Of a stretch of DNA of 64,000 nt, positions 17,465-26,989 are shown one piece after another. The position numbers and the translations under genes are program-made. Position 1 is the first letter of the stretch; each line of letters begins with the position of its first letter. Source of the stretch: Lachnospiraceae bacterium (GTDB lineage: Bacteria; Bacillota; Clostridia; Lachnospirales; Lachnospiraceae); assembly GCA_021770345.1 (NCBI GenBank), contig JAETRD010000011.1:1-64000 (forward strand), written 5' to 3'. Under the pieces are notes generated by a model. That model had not been told where the DNA came from. It saw only the letters and a list, made by a program, of their open reading frames with translations, and searched no databases.

Positions 17465-18886
17465 TTAATAAAATGCGATTTCCCTGAAATCCATTCCGCC
17501 TTCCGCCTCAAATTCGATATAAAGCGCATGGACGCCGGAGATTTCGGGCAACACGAGCCGACAGGTTTTCCACTCCGGCGTCAGCCGTTCCCGCGCAGTT
17601 CCCACCGGGCCGCCGTCCGGCCGGTCCAGCCGCACGCACACGCGGACCGCTCCGCTCCCCCGCAGCGTCAGTTCCAGCTCTTTTGCTTTTTCAAACAAAA
17701 AATATTTATACCCGACTATGGCGTCCGCACGGATATTTGCAATGTAATGTTCCGCTCCGCCCTCAAAAATGTGCGGTTCCGTCTCCCGTCTGTGCTCCCC
17801 CGGCCGTAAGCGCTCCGGCTTTATCGCGGAGGACGTCAGATGACAGCAGTAGCACGCATTATAGCTTCCCTCCGCGGGCAGCGGCCCGCCGTTTAAACCG
17901 CAGCTCGTGATCTCCGTCTGCGCAAACAGACCGTCGCCGCGGAGCGCCAGCTTTTCCGCGCACCCCTGCCTGCAGCACTCAATTGCATGGGTCTGCCTGT
18001 GGTAAAAGATGTACCACCCGTCGGCGAGTTTTACAAGTCCGCCGTGATTGTTCCCAAACGGCATCACCGGCCTCGTATTGCCGCAAAGCCCCAGGTCTGC
18101 GTTACTGATCAGCACCCCCTCGTACCGGTAAGGCCCGAACGGCGCTTTTGCACTCGCATAGGCAAGCTCGTGCGTCCGCTCGCTGGAGTATACCATGAGA
18201 TAGGCGCCGTCGACTTTCCGCGGGCTTGACGCCTCGTAGAATCCGTGTCCGCAAAACCCGGTGCCATCCGTCACATTTCCGCCCGGAATGACGGGATACG
18301 GGCCGTCCTTTATCGTTTTCATGTCCGCCGCAAGCTCAAACCCGAGACTGGTCGCCGCAAACGGCGACGGCAGGTTCCGGTACTTTTCCGGCACGGGCCC
18401 CGGCATGCAAAACCCCGTATAAAGATAGATTCTGCCGTCCTCGTCCACGAGGACGCCGGGGTCAAACATTTTGTAGTCCTCATACGGCGTCCCGTCGGGC
18501 CGCTGCACGACGCCGTAGTAAGAAAACGGGCCCCCCGGCGAATCGCTGACCGCCACGCGGCACACCCGCTGCATATTGGTGTTAAAGTACAGATAATACC
18601 GCTTATCCGGCCCCTGCACGACATCCGGGGCAGCCATCGCATCCTCCGGGGCAAGTTCGGGACACTGCGCCCTGGCAAACCCCACCCCGCCGCAAGTCCA
18701 GTTCCCGGGATCATCCAAAGGCGCCGACCAGACCATATAGTCCCCGGGGCAGTAATTTTTCTCTCCTCCGGCGAAATCGTGGGAGCCGTAGACATAGAGA
18801 CGGTTCTCGAAAATCCGCGGCTCCCCGTCGGGGATATACGCGTCTAAGGGCAGATACGGGTTCATCGCTTTCGCTTTCGTTTTCAC
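17465..18886 (-). CDS. GH43 family glycosidase (arabinofuranosidase/xylosidase type)
   Basis: This 473-residue cytoplasmic enzyme has a five-bladed GH43 propeller with the three expected acids: Asp20 in YIPDGEPRIF, Asp142 in FDPGVLVDEDG and Glu218 in FYEASSPRK. A C-terminal beta-sandwich of about 120 residues (from about 350) looks like a carbohydrate-binding module. The start is a GTG at 18886 preceded by GAGAGGAG at ten bases; an ATG at 18865 is the alternative. It lies between the rhamnosidase and PAP2 genes. GH43 enzymes remove alpha-L-arabinofuranose or beta-xylose, consistent with pectin or plant-glycoside side chains; the exact substrate is not known. Confidence 0.9.
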   Translation of the reverse strand: MKTKAKAMNPYLPLDAYIPDGEPRIFENRLYVYGSHDFAGGEKNYCPGDYMVWSAPLDDPGNWTCGGVGFARAQCPELAPEDAMAAPDVVQGPDKRYYLYFNTNMQRVCRVAVSDSPGGPFSYYGVVQRPDGTPYEDYKMFDPGVLVDEDGRIYLYTGFCMPGPVPEKYRNLPSPFAATSLGFELAADMKTIKDGPYPVIPGGNVTDGTGFCGHGFYEASSPRKVDGAYLMVYSSERTHELAYASAKAPFGPYRYEGVLISNADLGLCGNTRPVMPFGNNHGGLVKLADGWYIFYHRQTHAIECCRQGCAEKLALRGDGLFAQTEITSCGLNGGPLPAEGSYNACYCCHLTSSAIKPERLRPGEHRRETEPHIFEGGAEHYIANIRADAIVGYKYFLFEKAKELELTLRGSGAVRVCVRLDRPDGGPVGTARERLTPEWKTCRLVLPEISGVHALYIEFEAEGGMDFREIAFY

Positions 18887-18925
18887 TTCGATTATACTCC
18901 TCTCTTTGCGCGAAAATTTTAACTT

Positions 18926-21769
18926 TCAGCATCTCTCCTGCATTGGAAATACGGAAAGCGCGAGCAGTTTCTCCGCGGCATGATCCACCATCGGCGGATT
19001 AAATCCCAAAAAGAAGAATGTGCGCAGTTCCGCTAAACTCAGCGACATTTCCTCCGCATCCTGCGCCATAATATGCGCATACGCCAGCGGCAGGTCCTCC
19101 TTGAGGATTTCCATCGCCTCCTCGTCGTGCTGGAGTTCCTCGAGCCTCGTGTCCATCGTATAGCGTTTCCGATAATCCCTTGCAGTCCGATAGGTCTTCT
19201 CAAATATGCCCGCTGCAAGCGAGACGGTCTCCTCCGTCCCCGGAAGGTGCAGCTTTGCGTGACAGCCAAACGGCACCTCGACATGGACAAACAGACTTCC
19301 GTCCGGTTTTATCTCCCAGTTTGACACATAGGTGCCCGCAACCGAATGATATGTGTATTCCACTCTCGTCAGCCGCGGATTGATCTGCGGCGCGATGGAA
19401 ACGCTCCGGTAACCCGGCGCCGTCGGGCGGATTCCGCCGATATACTGGTACACATATTCCATGACGGAGCCGTAGGCATAGTGGTTTAACGAGTTCATCC
19501 CCGTCCCGCTGATACGGCCGTCGTCGAGCACGGAATTCCAGCGCTCCCAGACAGTCGTCGCACCGAGGCCGACACAGTGCATCCAGCCCGGGAAGCCCTC
19601 CTGAAACAGCATATAATATGCCAGATCTTCCAGCCCGTGTTCCGCCATCACCTGACACATCGTCGTCGCACCGACAAAGCCGCCCTTGATCTTATAGCAG
19701 TCCTTTTTCAGCCGGAGCCGGAATCCCTCGATAATCCGCTCCTTCTCTCGGTAAATGCCGAAGCGCAGACAGAGCAGATAGGCAGTCTGCGTGTCCACCG
19801 CAAGCCTTCCGTTTGCGGTCACATACTCTCCCAGAATCGCCTCATATACCTCCGCCGCCCGCTCTTTATAAAAGGCCGCATCCCCGTTCTCTCCCAAAAG
19901 CTCCGCCGCCTCCGCCGTTTTCTTTAAGGACGCATAGTAATAGACCGAAGCAACAAAAAAGTCGTCGGTTCCGCCCTTCATGCTCTGCGGGGTGACGCCG
20001 TCCTGCGCCAGCCAGTCCCCGAAATGAAAACCGAAATCCCACAGATGCCGGTTTCCGTGCTCCGCATCCCCGCGGATGATAAAATCAACCCAGTCCTTCA
20101 TCATCGGGTATGCGTCTTTTAGCGCTCCCGGATCACCGTAAGCCTCATACAGCGTCATCGGCAGAAACGTCGCAACGTCTCCCCAGACGCTGCTGCCGGA
20201 CGGCCCTTTTGCAAAATTCGGGATATAGTTCGGAATGACTCCTCCGTTTCGCTTCTGGTCCGCGCGCAGATCCCGCAGAAATTTGCCGAAAAAGGCTCTG
20301 GCGTCCATATTGATACAGGCTGTCGGCGCAAACACCTGCGCGTCCCCCGTCCAGCCTAACCGCTCGTCCCGCTGCGGGCAGTCGGTCGGCATATCCAAAA
20401 AATTCGACTTCTGCCCCCACATGCAGTTTTTTGCCAAACGGTTGAGCTTTTCGTCGGAACAGTGAAATTCCGCCGTGATATCCAAATCCGAGTACACCGC
20501 CTTTCCGACAAAACACTTTTTGCAGTCGATACCCTCGCAAGCCTCCTTCGCTTCGACCCAGCTTCCTTCCCCATTCTTTTCCTGTAGGGTAACTCTGACA
20601 TAGCGGAATCCGAAATATGTAAAATGCGGTCGGATTTCCTCCTCCCTGCCGTCCGACACATACACATACCGCGCCTTTGCGGTGCGGTAATTCTCGTTGT
20701 AAAAATTTCCGTCCTGCAAAATCTCCCCGAAATCAAGCGTCAGCCGCATTCCCCGGGAAAGCCGCATTTCGTTTGCATGTACGCACACATAGCCGGCGAA
20801 ATTCTGTCCGAAATCCAAAATGATCTCACCCTTCGGAGAGCGAATCACCTCCCGTACCGGCAGCTCTTCCTTTTCCACAACCGGGACGCTGTAGCGCTCC
20901 ACGAGATTTTCCCGTTTTACAATCTCCTCTTTTTCTTCCTCCACGATTCTGACCGCTTTTAACTCGTTGCGCCGATGTTCCCACAGCAGACGGTTGCAGC
21001 ACTCCCCGTCATAGATGTCGCTCATCTCAATGTCGCTCCCGAAATACTTCCAGGTCTCGTCGGTCATAATCACCGCGTGGCTCCCGTCCGCGTAATCGAA
21101 ATGCATCTCGGCGATCGCGGCAAACCGATCGCCGTAGAGCGCACGGCCTCCCTCATAACCAAGCCGTCCCTTAAACCATCCGTTTCCCAGGGAAATCTCT
21201 ATTTTATTCTCACGCTGCAGCAAATCCGTGATATCGTAGGTCTGATACTGGATTCCGAAGCGGTAATCGTTGAAAAACGGAGTAAGGAGATCGTCCCCGA
21301 TTTTCGTTCCGTTTAAGACCGCCTCGTACAGACCGACGCCCGTCACATAAATCCGCGCCCGCACCGCCTCCGCGGGAAGCGAAAATTCCTTCACAAATAC
21401 GGGATGAAACGAATCCCCTTCCTGCTGCCCGATCCATTTTGCGCTCCAGGCCTCCTGCAACTTTCCGGTCTCAAACCAGGACACCTCGCTTCTTGCCGTA
21501 TCCCCCGCGTCGCCGGTCACCTCGACGCGGTAGTAATAGCGCGCGCGGGGCTCTAACGGCACTTCGAGCGCCTCGCCGATACTGTTTAACGCGCCGCCCT
21601 CTTTTTCGTACAAAACAGATTCCATCCCGGCGTCGCGCGCCACCGTTATCCTGGCGTGCGCCTGCGTCTTACTCTCCGTGTCGGCCACCTTCCACGAGCA
21701 GCTCACCCGCGGGAAGGAAAAGCCGACCGGATGTTTCATCCCGTTTATTTTTGTCTCCGAAATCCGCAT
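18926..21769 (-). CDS. GH78 alpha-L-rhamnosidase
   Basis: This 947-residue enzyme has the standard order of a Bac_rhamnosid protein: N-terminal fibronectin-like and concanavalin-like sandwiches, then the (alpha/alpha)6 barrel, then a C-terminal sandwich. The GH78 catalytic signature DCPQRDERLGWTGDAQVF lies near residues 463-480, with the Glu of DERLGW as general acid. Later WERWNS and NHYAYG motifs also fit the family. The ATG at 21769 has AGGAGG eight bases upstream. There is no signal peptide, so rhamnosylated oligosaccharides or glycosides must be imported first, presumably by the upstream ABC system. The tail after about residue 855 (helical, YAHIMAQDAEEMS) is an extra appended segment. 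Confidence 0.93.
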   Translation of the reverse strand: MRISETKINGMKHPVGFSFPRVSCSWKVADTESKTQAHARITVARDAGMESVLYEKEGGALNSIGEALEVPLEPRARYYYRVEVTGDAGDTARSEVSWFETGKLQEAWSAKWIGQQEGDSFHPVFVKEFSLPAEAVRARIYVTGVGLYEAVLNGTKIGDDLLTPFFNDYRFGIQYQTYDITDLLQRENKIEISLGNGWFKGRLGYEGGRALYGDRFAAIAEMHFDYADGSHAVIMTDETWKYFGSDIEMSDIYDGECCNRLLWEHRRNELKAVRIVEEEKEEIVKRENLVERYSVPVVEKEELPVREVIRSPKGEIILDFGQNFAGYVCVHANEMRLSRGMRLTLDFGEILQDGNFYNENYRTAKARYVYVSDGREEEIRPHFTYFGFRYVRVTLQEKNGEGSWVEAKEACEGIDCKKCFVGKAVYSDLDITAEFHCSDEKLNRLAKNCMWGQKSNFLDMPTDCPQRDERLGWTGDAQVFAPTACINMDARAFFGKFLRDLRADQKRNGGVIPNYIPNFAKGPSGSSVWGDVATFLPMTLYEAYGDPGALKDAYPMMKDWVDFIIRGDAEHGNRHLWDFGFHFGDWLAQDGVTPQSMKGGTDDFFVASVYYYASLKKTAEAAELLGENGDAAFYKERAAEVYEAILGEYVTANGRLAVDTQTAYLLCLRFGIYREKERIIEGFRLRLKKDCYKIKGGFVGATTMCQVMAEHGLEDLAYYMLFQEGFPGWMHCVGLGATTVWERWNSVLDDGRISGTGMNSLNHYAYGSVMEYVYQYIGGIRPTAPGYRSVSIAPQINPRLTRVEYTYHSVAGTYVSNWEIKPDGSLFVHVEVPFGCHAKLHLPGTEETVSLAAGIFEKTYRTARDYRKRYTMDTRLEELQHDEEAMEILKEDLPLAYAHIMAQDAEEMSLSLAELRTFFFLGFNPPMVDHAAEKLLALSVFPMQERC

Positions 21770-21805
21770 CCGTATTTCCTCCTGAATCAACTTTTTCTTT
21801 TCCGG

Positions 21806-23515
21806 TTAATAAGTCAGATATTCTTTTCCGCAGAAGGGGTCCACCGGGCTCTTGCCCAAAAACGCGCTTCTCCCGAGAATCTTTTCCACGACCGCCTCAA
21901 TCATCCCGTCATGATTCGAATATGCATTGATATACGTCTTCACCATCGGCACGTCGCGCAGATGATAGGGGTTCTGGAACGAGATGAACAGCGTGGGGAC
22001 AACCTCCACGAACCACGGAATATTATTCCCCGCCCCGTAGGGCGCGTGCCAGTTCAGCCGCGCCGTCGTCTGGTTTGAGGCGTTCTCCACATTCCCGAGA
22101 TAGATCACCAGATCGTACTTGTCCCGGAATTCCGTGACCGTCTCAAAACGCATCGGCTTCGAGAAGTCAAACACCTCCTCCTCATACACCGTGATCGCAA
22201 AGCCCTCCCGCTCAAGCAATTCTTTAAAGTGGGTGAGCACGCGCTCTTCCGAAGGGCATTTTCCGAGTATTTCAAGCAGCACGCGCTTATGCCGCTCCGG
22301 GGAAACCGGAAGCAGGTTCTGCGTGTCTTTTACCAGCGTCACGGCCTTATCGGCGCATTCTTTCGCCCAGCGTCTGTGCGTCTCGCAGCCGATTACAGAA
22401 AGGTTTTCCCGCTTCGGCGAAAGCGTGCCCTCCCTCTGCTTTCTTTGAAGCCCCAGCGCCGCTTTTGCGGCCAGAATCCGGGTAACGGCCTCCTCGAGCC
22501 GCTCCTGCGACAGGATGCCCTGCTCATACCCTCTTTTCATGTAGGAGAGGTCCTCCTCGTAATCCTTATTAAATAATACCATATCGCAGCCCGCTTCGAT
22601 ACAGTACGGAACGGATTTTTCGCGGTCCATCGCGGATAAAAATCCCACCATCGGCGTCGCGTCCGTGATAATCATTCCGTTAAAGCCCAGCTGTCCGCGC
22701 AGCAGACTTTTAAGCAGCTCCGGTGAAAGCGACGCCGGCATCACCTTTTTCGGGAAATCGGGATTGAACTTCTTCTGGTATGCGGGGAGCGCGATATGCC
22801 CGACCATCACGGTCAGCGCCCCCGCATCGATCAGCGCCTGATAGACGTCGCCGTATGTTTTGTCCCAGTCCTCGCAGGACAGGGAATTGACGCTGGTCTG
22901 AATATGCTGGTCCACCTCGTCCACACCGTCCCCCGGGAAATGCTTGACGGAAACGGCCGTCCCGCACTCTTTTGCGCCTCTCATGTACGCGAGTGCATAT
23001 TCCTTCACCGTCCCGGGATCGGAGCCGTAGGTGCGCACATTCGTGATCGGATTGTGATATTCAAAGTCAATGTCCACGACCGGCGCAAACGCATAATTAC
23101 AGCCCACCGCCTGGCCCTCCGCGCAGGAAACCTTCCCGAGTCGGTACGCCTGCTCCGCCTCCCCGGTCGCCGCCGCCTGCATCTGCTTCCCGAAAGCGGT
23201 TCCCTCCGCGACAAGCCCGTCGCCGCCGGCCTCTAAGTTTGCCGCCAGAAGCAGCGGCACCTTCGTGTGCTCCTGCAGATAGCGGTAGGCATCGAAAATT
23301 TCCTCCGCAGAGCCGGTGCGGAACATCACACCGCCCGGCGCGCGGTTTAAAAGCTCATACTGCAAATACTGCTCGTTGGCCGAATAGCCGATCGGGAAAA
23401 ACAGCTGCCCGAGCTTTTCGTCTAAAGACATGCTCTCCCTTACCTCCTCCACCCACCTGATATCCTCATCCGACAGGTAAAACGGATTTCCCTTTAAATC
23501 AATCTTTGTATTCAT
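21806..23515 (-). CDS. GH3 family glycosidase, NagZ-type, cytoplasmic (copy 2)
   Basis: This 570-residue enzyme has KHFPGDG (191-197), the Asp202/His204 dyad and nucleophile Asp285 in GFNGMIITDATPM. It starts at 23515 with GAAGGAAACG before the ATG; the longer frame upstream would run through the terminator-like hairpin at 23547-23574 and is not translated. It is the first glycosidase gene after the ABC transporter genes and is followed by GH78 at 36 bases. It is paralogous to GH3 copy 1, with the same domain order and same C-terminal PVD-FCG motif. It probably trims glucose or GlcNAc from imported glycosides before or after rhamnose removal. Confidence 0.9.
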   Translation of the reverse strand: MNTKIDLKGNPFYLSDEDIRWVEEVRESMSLDEKLGQLFFPIGYSANEQYLQYELLNRAPGGVMFRTGSAEEIFDAYRYLQEHTKVPLLLAANLEAGGDGLVAEGTAFGKQMQAAATGEAEQAYRLGKVSCAEGQAVGCNYAFAPVVDIDFEYHNPITNVRTYGSDPGTVKEYALAYMRGAKECGTAVSVKHFPGDGVDEVDQHIQTSVNSLSCEDWDKTYGDVYQALIDAGALTVMVGHIALPAYQKKFNPDFPKKVMPASLSPELLKSLLRGQLGFNGMIITDATPMVGFLSAMDREKSVPYCIEAGCDMVLFNKDYEEDLSYMKRGYEQGILSQERLEEAVTRILAAKAALGLQRKQREGTLSPKRENLSVIGCETHRRWAKECADKAVTLVKDTQNLLPVSPERHKRVLLEILGKCPSEERVLTHFKELLEREGFAITVYEEEVFDFSKPMRFETVTEFRDKYDLVIYLGNVENASNQTTARLNWHAPYGAGNNIPWFVEVVPTLFISFQNPYHLRDVPMVKTYINAYSNHDGMIEAVVEKILGRSAFLGKSPVDPFCGKEYLTY

Positions 23516-23546
23516 CGTTTCCTTCACTCTCCTTTTTTTATAAAAG

Positions 23547-23574
23547 GAGCCAGAGCATTCGCCCTGACTCCTCT
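23547..23574 (-). terminator. Intercistronic hairpin between ABC importer and glycosidase genes (attenuator-like)
   Basis: In the minus-strand RNA a fully paired 12-bp stem (two G-U pairs) with tetraloop GAAU is followed by UUUUAU. It lies 51 bases after the permease stop and 32 bases before the GH3 start. It may partly terminate or stabilise the upstream mRNA, giving different levels of transporter and enzymes. Confidence 0.6.
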
Positions 23575-23624
23575 TTCTCCCGCGGACACATCCCTGCCCG
23601 CACCTTCGCCACGCGCCGCAGCCG

Positions 23625-24629
23625 TTATGCATGCTCCCGTCCGTGCACGGCAAACATCCGCTGAAACACTTTTTTAATATTGTGGCTCTGCCCTGCGACG
23701 AGATTTACCAGCAGCACGAAAATACCCATCATCGCGGTGGAAACCGCCGCTCCCATCTCCGCCTCAAGCACCGCTTCAAGGCCGTAGGTCATCAGACAGA
23801 TGCTTGTCGAGCCCATGATAATACCGATGGTGTCCCCGCAGAACGCTCCGATATACAGGCCCACAAATACCGGCAGGATGTTCGAGAACAGTTCTCCGAC
23901 CGTAGACAGCGAGCTGAACGACGCCGTGTGGATTCCCGTCGAAGTGTAGATCATCGTCGCAAACCCGAAGATCAGGCCGCTGTACACATACGAGACGATC
24001 ACATTTTTCTTCTCATTGATTCCGATATTGACGGCCGCCTGCTGATTATTCGCCAGAAGCACGCCCTGCTTTCCGCTCTTTGCAAGATAGCTGTAGGCCG
24101 CATACACCGCCACCGCGCCCGCAAACGGAAGAAACACCAGCGGATAGGAAGAAAACTGCCGCAGAGTCATATTTGCAGTGAGATTAATCCCGTTCCCGCC
24201 GAACAGCTGCGGGGTGATCGCCTCATAAAAGAGCGCCATTCCGATCGTCGCGATCATAATCGGCAGCCTCCCGTATACATAGACCAGCGCGACGCCCACG
24301 CTCAAAATTACACACAGCCCCAGACACAGCAGCATAAACAGCGGAAGATTGTTCCCATGGCTTTTTGCCATATTTCCCGCAATGATCGCCGCGATCAGCA
24401 TGACAGAGCCCCCGGAAAAATCAAACCTTCCGCTCTTAAACTGCAGACCGATTCCCATTGCACAGGAAACGGAGATCGTAATATCGACAAACAGGGTTTT
24501 CCACATATTCCATGTCCCGAAATAGGTCTTGCCATTTGCATGGCACAAAAGCAGCATAATCACATACATCGCCGCCGGAAGCGCCAGCGTTCCCGCTATT
24601 CTTTTTATGATTTCTAATTCTTTCTTCAT
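23625..24629 (-). CDS. Sugar ABC transporter permease (RbsC/BPD_transp_2 type)
   Basis: This 334-residue membrane protein has about ten hydrophobic helices and the BPD_transp_2 pattern (GRFDFSGGSVMLIAAIIAGN near residue 70, then ANNQQAAVNIGINEKKN, the cytoplasmic coupling loop). It starts at 24629 with GGAG nine bases upstream. It forms a pair with the permease at 26018. The solute-binding gene lies between them, an unusual order in which ATPase, permease 1, binding protein and permease 2 follow each other. It is expected to import a mono- or oligosaccharide from plant glycosides. Confidence 0.85.
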   Translation of the reverse strand: MKKELEIIKRIAGTLALPAAMYVIMLLLCHANGKTYFGTWNMWKTLFVDITISVSCAMGIGLQFKSGRFDFSGGSVMLIAAIIAGNMAKSHGNNLPLFMLLCLGLCVILSVGVALVYVYGRLPIMIATIGMALFYEAITPQLFGGNGINLTANMTLRQFSSYPLVFLPFAGAVAVYAAYSYLAKSGKQGVLLANNQQAAVNIGINEKKNVIVSYVYSGLIFGFATMIYTSTGIHTASFSSLSTVGELFSNILPVFVGLYIGAFCGDTIGIIMGSTSICLMTYGLEAVLEAEMGAAVSTAMMGIFVLLVNLVAGQSHNIKKVFQRMFAVHGREHA

Positions 24630-24654
24630 GAGAACCGTCTCCATTACTTTCTTT

Positions 24655-25950
24655 TTAGTTCATGTAGCCTTCCACAGAAAGATCCGTCGTGGTCGCCTTT
24701 ACCAGATCGGCGTAAGTCGCAGACGCATTGTAGCGGGTAAAATACTGCTTCATATCCTCCCAGGAAATCATCATCTTAGAGAGATCTGTCTCCCAGAGCG
24801 GGGAATTTGTCATGATTGCCTGGAACTTTTCCGTGCTGTTAATCGCAAGGATTCCGGATGTATAGCGCTCCGGTCCGGCATAATCCGCAAACTGTTTTCC
24901 CTGGATCGCATTGTCCAACATTACGATTGGGAACAGCGCGCTCTCCGGCGCCGAAATCGTGATCGAAACAATCGTCTTGTCATCGCCGCAGTCCGCAAAG
25001 ATGTCCGCCTCCGACTCGTAGCCTCCGGTCACCAGCTGCATATCCGGCGCGCAGGTTCCGCCCGCTTTCGCGCTCACCACCGAGGGGTAGATAAAAGAAA
25101 TTCCCGCACAGAACCCTACGATCGCATCGAGGTCCCCATGTCCCTCCTCTAAGAAATAAGACTCGTCTAACGGCTTAAACTCAAGCACCGTCGCATCGCC
25201 GACAATCTCAATCTTTTCGTCCGCGGAGGAATTGTATTCCTCAATCTTTGCGCGGAACGCCGCGTCTGCCGTCGTGTGCTTCGGGTATGCGTACGGCGGG
25301 AAAATAATCGTCGAAATCTTCTTATAGCCTCTCGCGATGACTTCCTCCGCGTAAGCCTCGCCGAGTTCTACGCCGGATACATAGTTATCTCCCATTGTCC
25401 CGAGGAAATGGTCGTTTGAGAGTACCTCATGGGCGACCCCGTCTTCTTCGTACACCGCATCCAGGTCCCCGTAGAAACCTGCGACATAGAGATCCGGGTA
25501 CTCTTCCATAATCGCATTGATTCCGCCGTCCACAGTCGCAATCAGCCCGACCACATCGGATGTGTAGGAATTGCGCACCGCCGTTAAGTTTCCGTCCGGA
25601 TCATTGAAGGTATCCGCATATACAATCTCAAAATCATAGCCCAGATCATCGCAGGCATTTCCGAAAAACGCATTGTAAAACTCATACTGGCCGCCGCTGT
25701 TTAACGTAGTCAAAAGAAGAATCTTTCCTCCCTTTGTATCCGCACCGGAAGCATCCGCCGCGTCTCCGCCGACATCCGCCGTCGTCCCCGCCGCGTCTGC
25801 CGTGCTGCCTTCGTCCGCGGGTGCGCCCGCCGCATCGCCGCCTGCCTCTTTGCCGCCGTCCCCGCCGCATCCGGCAAGCGTACCGGCCGCTAATGTCACC
25901 GCCGTCGCCACAGCGGCAAACCGTTTCAGAAAACTGTTTCTTTTTTTCAT
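24655..25950 (-). CDS. Sugar ABC transporter substrate-binding lipoprotein
   Basis: This 431-residue protein has a signal peptide ending in lipobox LAGC (Cys28). A linker of about 40 residues rich in Gly, Ala and Asp follows, then a periplasmic-binding-protein type 1 fold (GGKILLLTTLNSGGQYEF, then VGLIATVDGGINAIME). This places it with RbsB/xylose/ribose-type binding proteins that feed RbsA/RbsC transporters. It lies between the two permease genes of the same operon. The lipid anchor holds it at the outer face of the membrane. The ligand is probably a rhamnose- or arabinose-containing glycoside, inferred from neighbours only. Confidence 0.85.
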   Translation of the reverse strand: MKKRNSFLKRFAAVATAVTLAAGTLAGCGGDGGKEAGGDAAGAPADEGSTADAAGTTADVGGDAADASGADTKGGKILLLTTLNSGGQYEFYNAFFGNACDDLGYDFEIVYADTFNDPDGNLTAVRNSYTSDVVGLIATVDGGINAIMEEYPDLYVAGFYGDLDAVYEEDGVAHEVLSNDHFLGTMGDNYVSGVELGEAYAEEVIARGYKKISTIIFPPYAYPKHTTADAAFRAKIEEYNSSADEKIEIVGDATVLEFKPLDESYFLEEGHGDLDAIVGFCAGISFIYPSVVSAKAGGTCAPDMQLVTGGYESEADIFADCGDDKTIVSITISAPESALFPIVMLDNAIQGKQFADYAGPERYTSGILAINSTEKFQAIMTNSPLWETDLSKMMISWEDMKQYFTRYNASATYADLVKATTTDLSVEGYMN

Positions 25951-26017
25951 CTTAAAACCCTCCTTCTATCTCTTCAAAGCCACAATGGCTGAGAATACCA
26001 TTCCGTCTGCCGTGTCG

Positions 26018-26977
26018 TTACCGCGGCAGTATCCCTGTTTTCTTTCTGCAGGTAATCAGCACAACCGCCAGGAAAATCACTGCCTTTACCATAAAGGTAA
26101 GCCTTGTCGGAATCCCGATGATTGGCAGTCCGATATCTAACAGTGCAAAGGTAAACGATCCGATAATCGCGCACAGCACCTTTGATTTCATTCCCCCGTT
26201 TAACGGCATACCCCCAAGAATCAGCGCAACCATCACATTCATCTCAAAACCGACTCCCGTCGAATCGGATGCGGCCGCCGTATACCCCATCTGAAACAGG
26301 GACGCCACCACGAGGGTACACGCGAGAAAGACGTACGGGATCACCTTGTATTTCACGATATTGACGCCGCACTGCTCGGCCGCGGTCTTGTTCGCTCCGA
26401 TTGCCTTTGCGTATTTTCCAAATTTCGTATAGTTAAAGAAATATCCGATAATCAGCGTCTCCGCCGCAAGCACGCCAAGCATTACGACCGGCGACTTAAA
26501 GCAGCTCGTGTCAACACCTCTCAATGCGATGTTCCGGCTTCCGATATTCGAGTAAATAATTGTGCTCACCCCGGATAAAATCATCGAAAACACGACCGAG
26601 GAGATGACCGCATACATATGTAAGATCTCTCCCGAGGCGCCGTTTATCACGCCGATGGCAACCGCGATCACAAGACAGATCACAACCGCCGGTATCAGGG
26701 AACCGGTCTTGTTTCCGACCAGCACCAGAACGGTGCTGTAGAGACCGATCTGCTTTCCGATGCTGACGTCCATATTTCCGAGACTGTAGATAAATACCGC
26801 CCCGACCGACATCAGCGCCGTCACGATCACATCCGCCATCAGTGCGGAAAGCTTTGCCGCAGACCAGATACTCTCGCCCTTCAGCTGTGTCGTGATCGTG
26901 AAAAAAATGATACACAAGAGCAGCCCTCCGAATGCCGCCAAATCAGAAACATGTTCCTTTATCCATTTGCGCTCCAC
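26018..26977 (-). CDS. Sugar ABC transporter permease (RbsC/BPD_transp_2 type)
   Basis: This 319-residue protein has about nine hydrophobic helices. Features of the family are GNMDVSIGKQIGLYSTVL near residue 67, the coupling segment AIGANKTAAEQCGVN and the conserved ILGGMPLNGG. It follows the ATPase gene by 12 bases and should pair with the permease at 23625 as a heterodimer in the membrane. Start ATG at 26977 follows a GGAGGGGAAAAGAG-type purine tract. Confidence 0.88.
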   Translation of the reverse strand: MERKWIKEHVSDLAAFGGLLLCIIFFTITTQLKGESIWSAAKLSALMADVIVTALMSVGAVFIYSLGNMDVSIGKQIGLYSTVLVLVGNKTGSLIPAVVICLVIAVAIGVINGASGEILHMYAVISSVVFSMILSGVSTIIYSNIGSRNIALRGVDTSCFKSPVVMLGVLAAETLIIGYFFNYTKFGKYAKAIGANKTAAEQCGVNIVKYKVIPYVFLACTLVVASLFQMGYTAAASDSTGVGFEMNVMVALILGGMPLNGGMKSKVLCAIIGSFTFALLDIGLPIIGIPTRLTFMVKAVIFLAVVLITCRKKTGILPR

Positions 26978-26989
26978 TCTTTTCCCCTC

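Noticed and set aside
23516-23653. Longer N-terminus of GH3 copy 2 reaching back to 23653
   Set aside because: The extension is read through a hairpin, is Arg/Cys-rich and unlike GH3 proteins, and overlaps the permease gene end; the ATG at 23515 has its own ribosome binding site.
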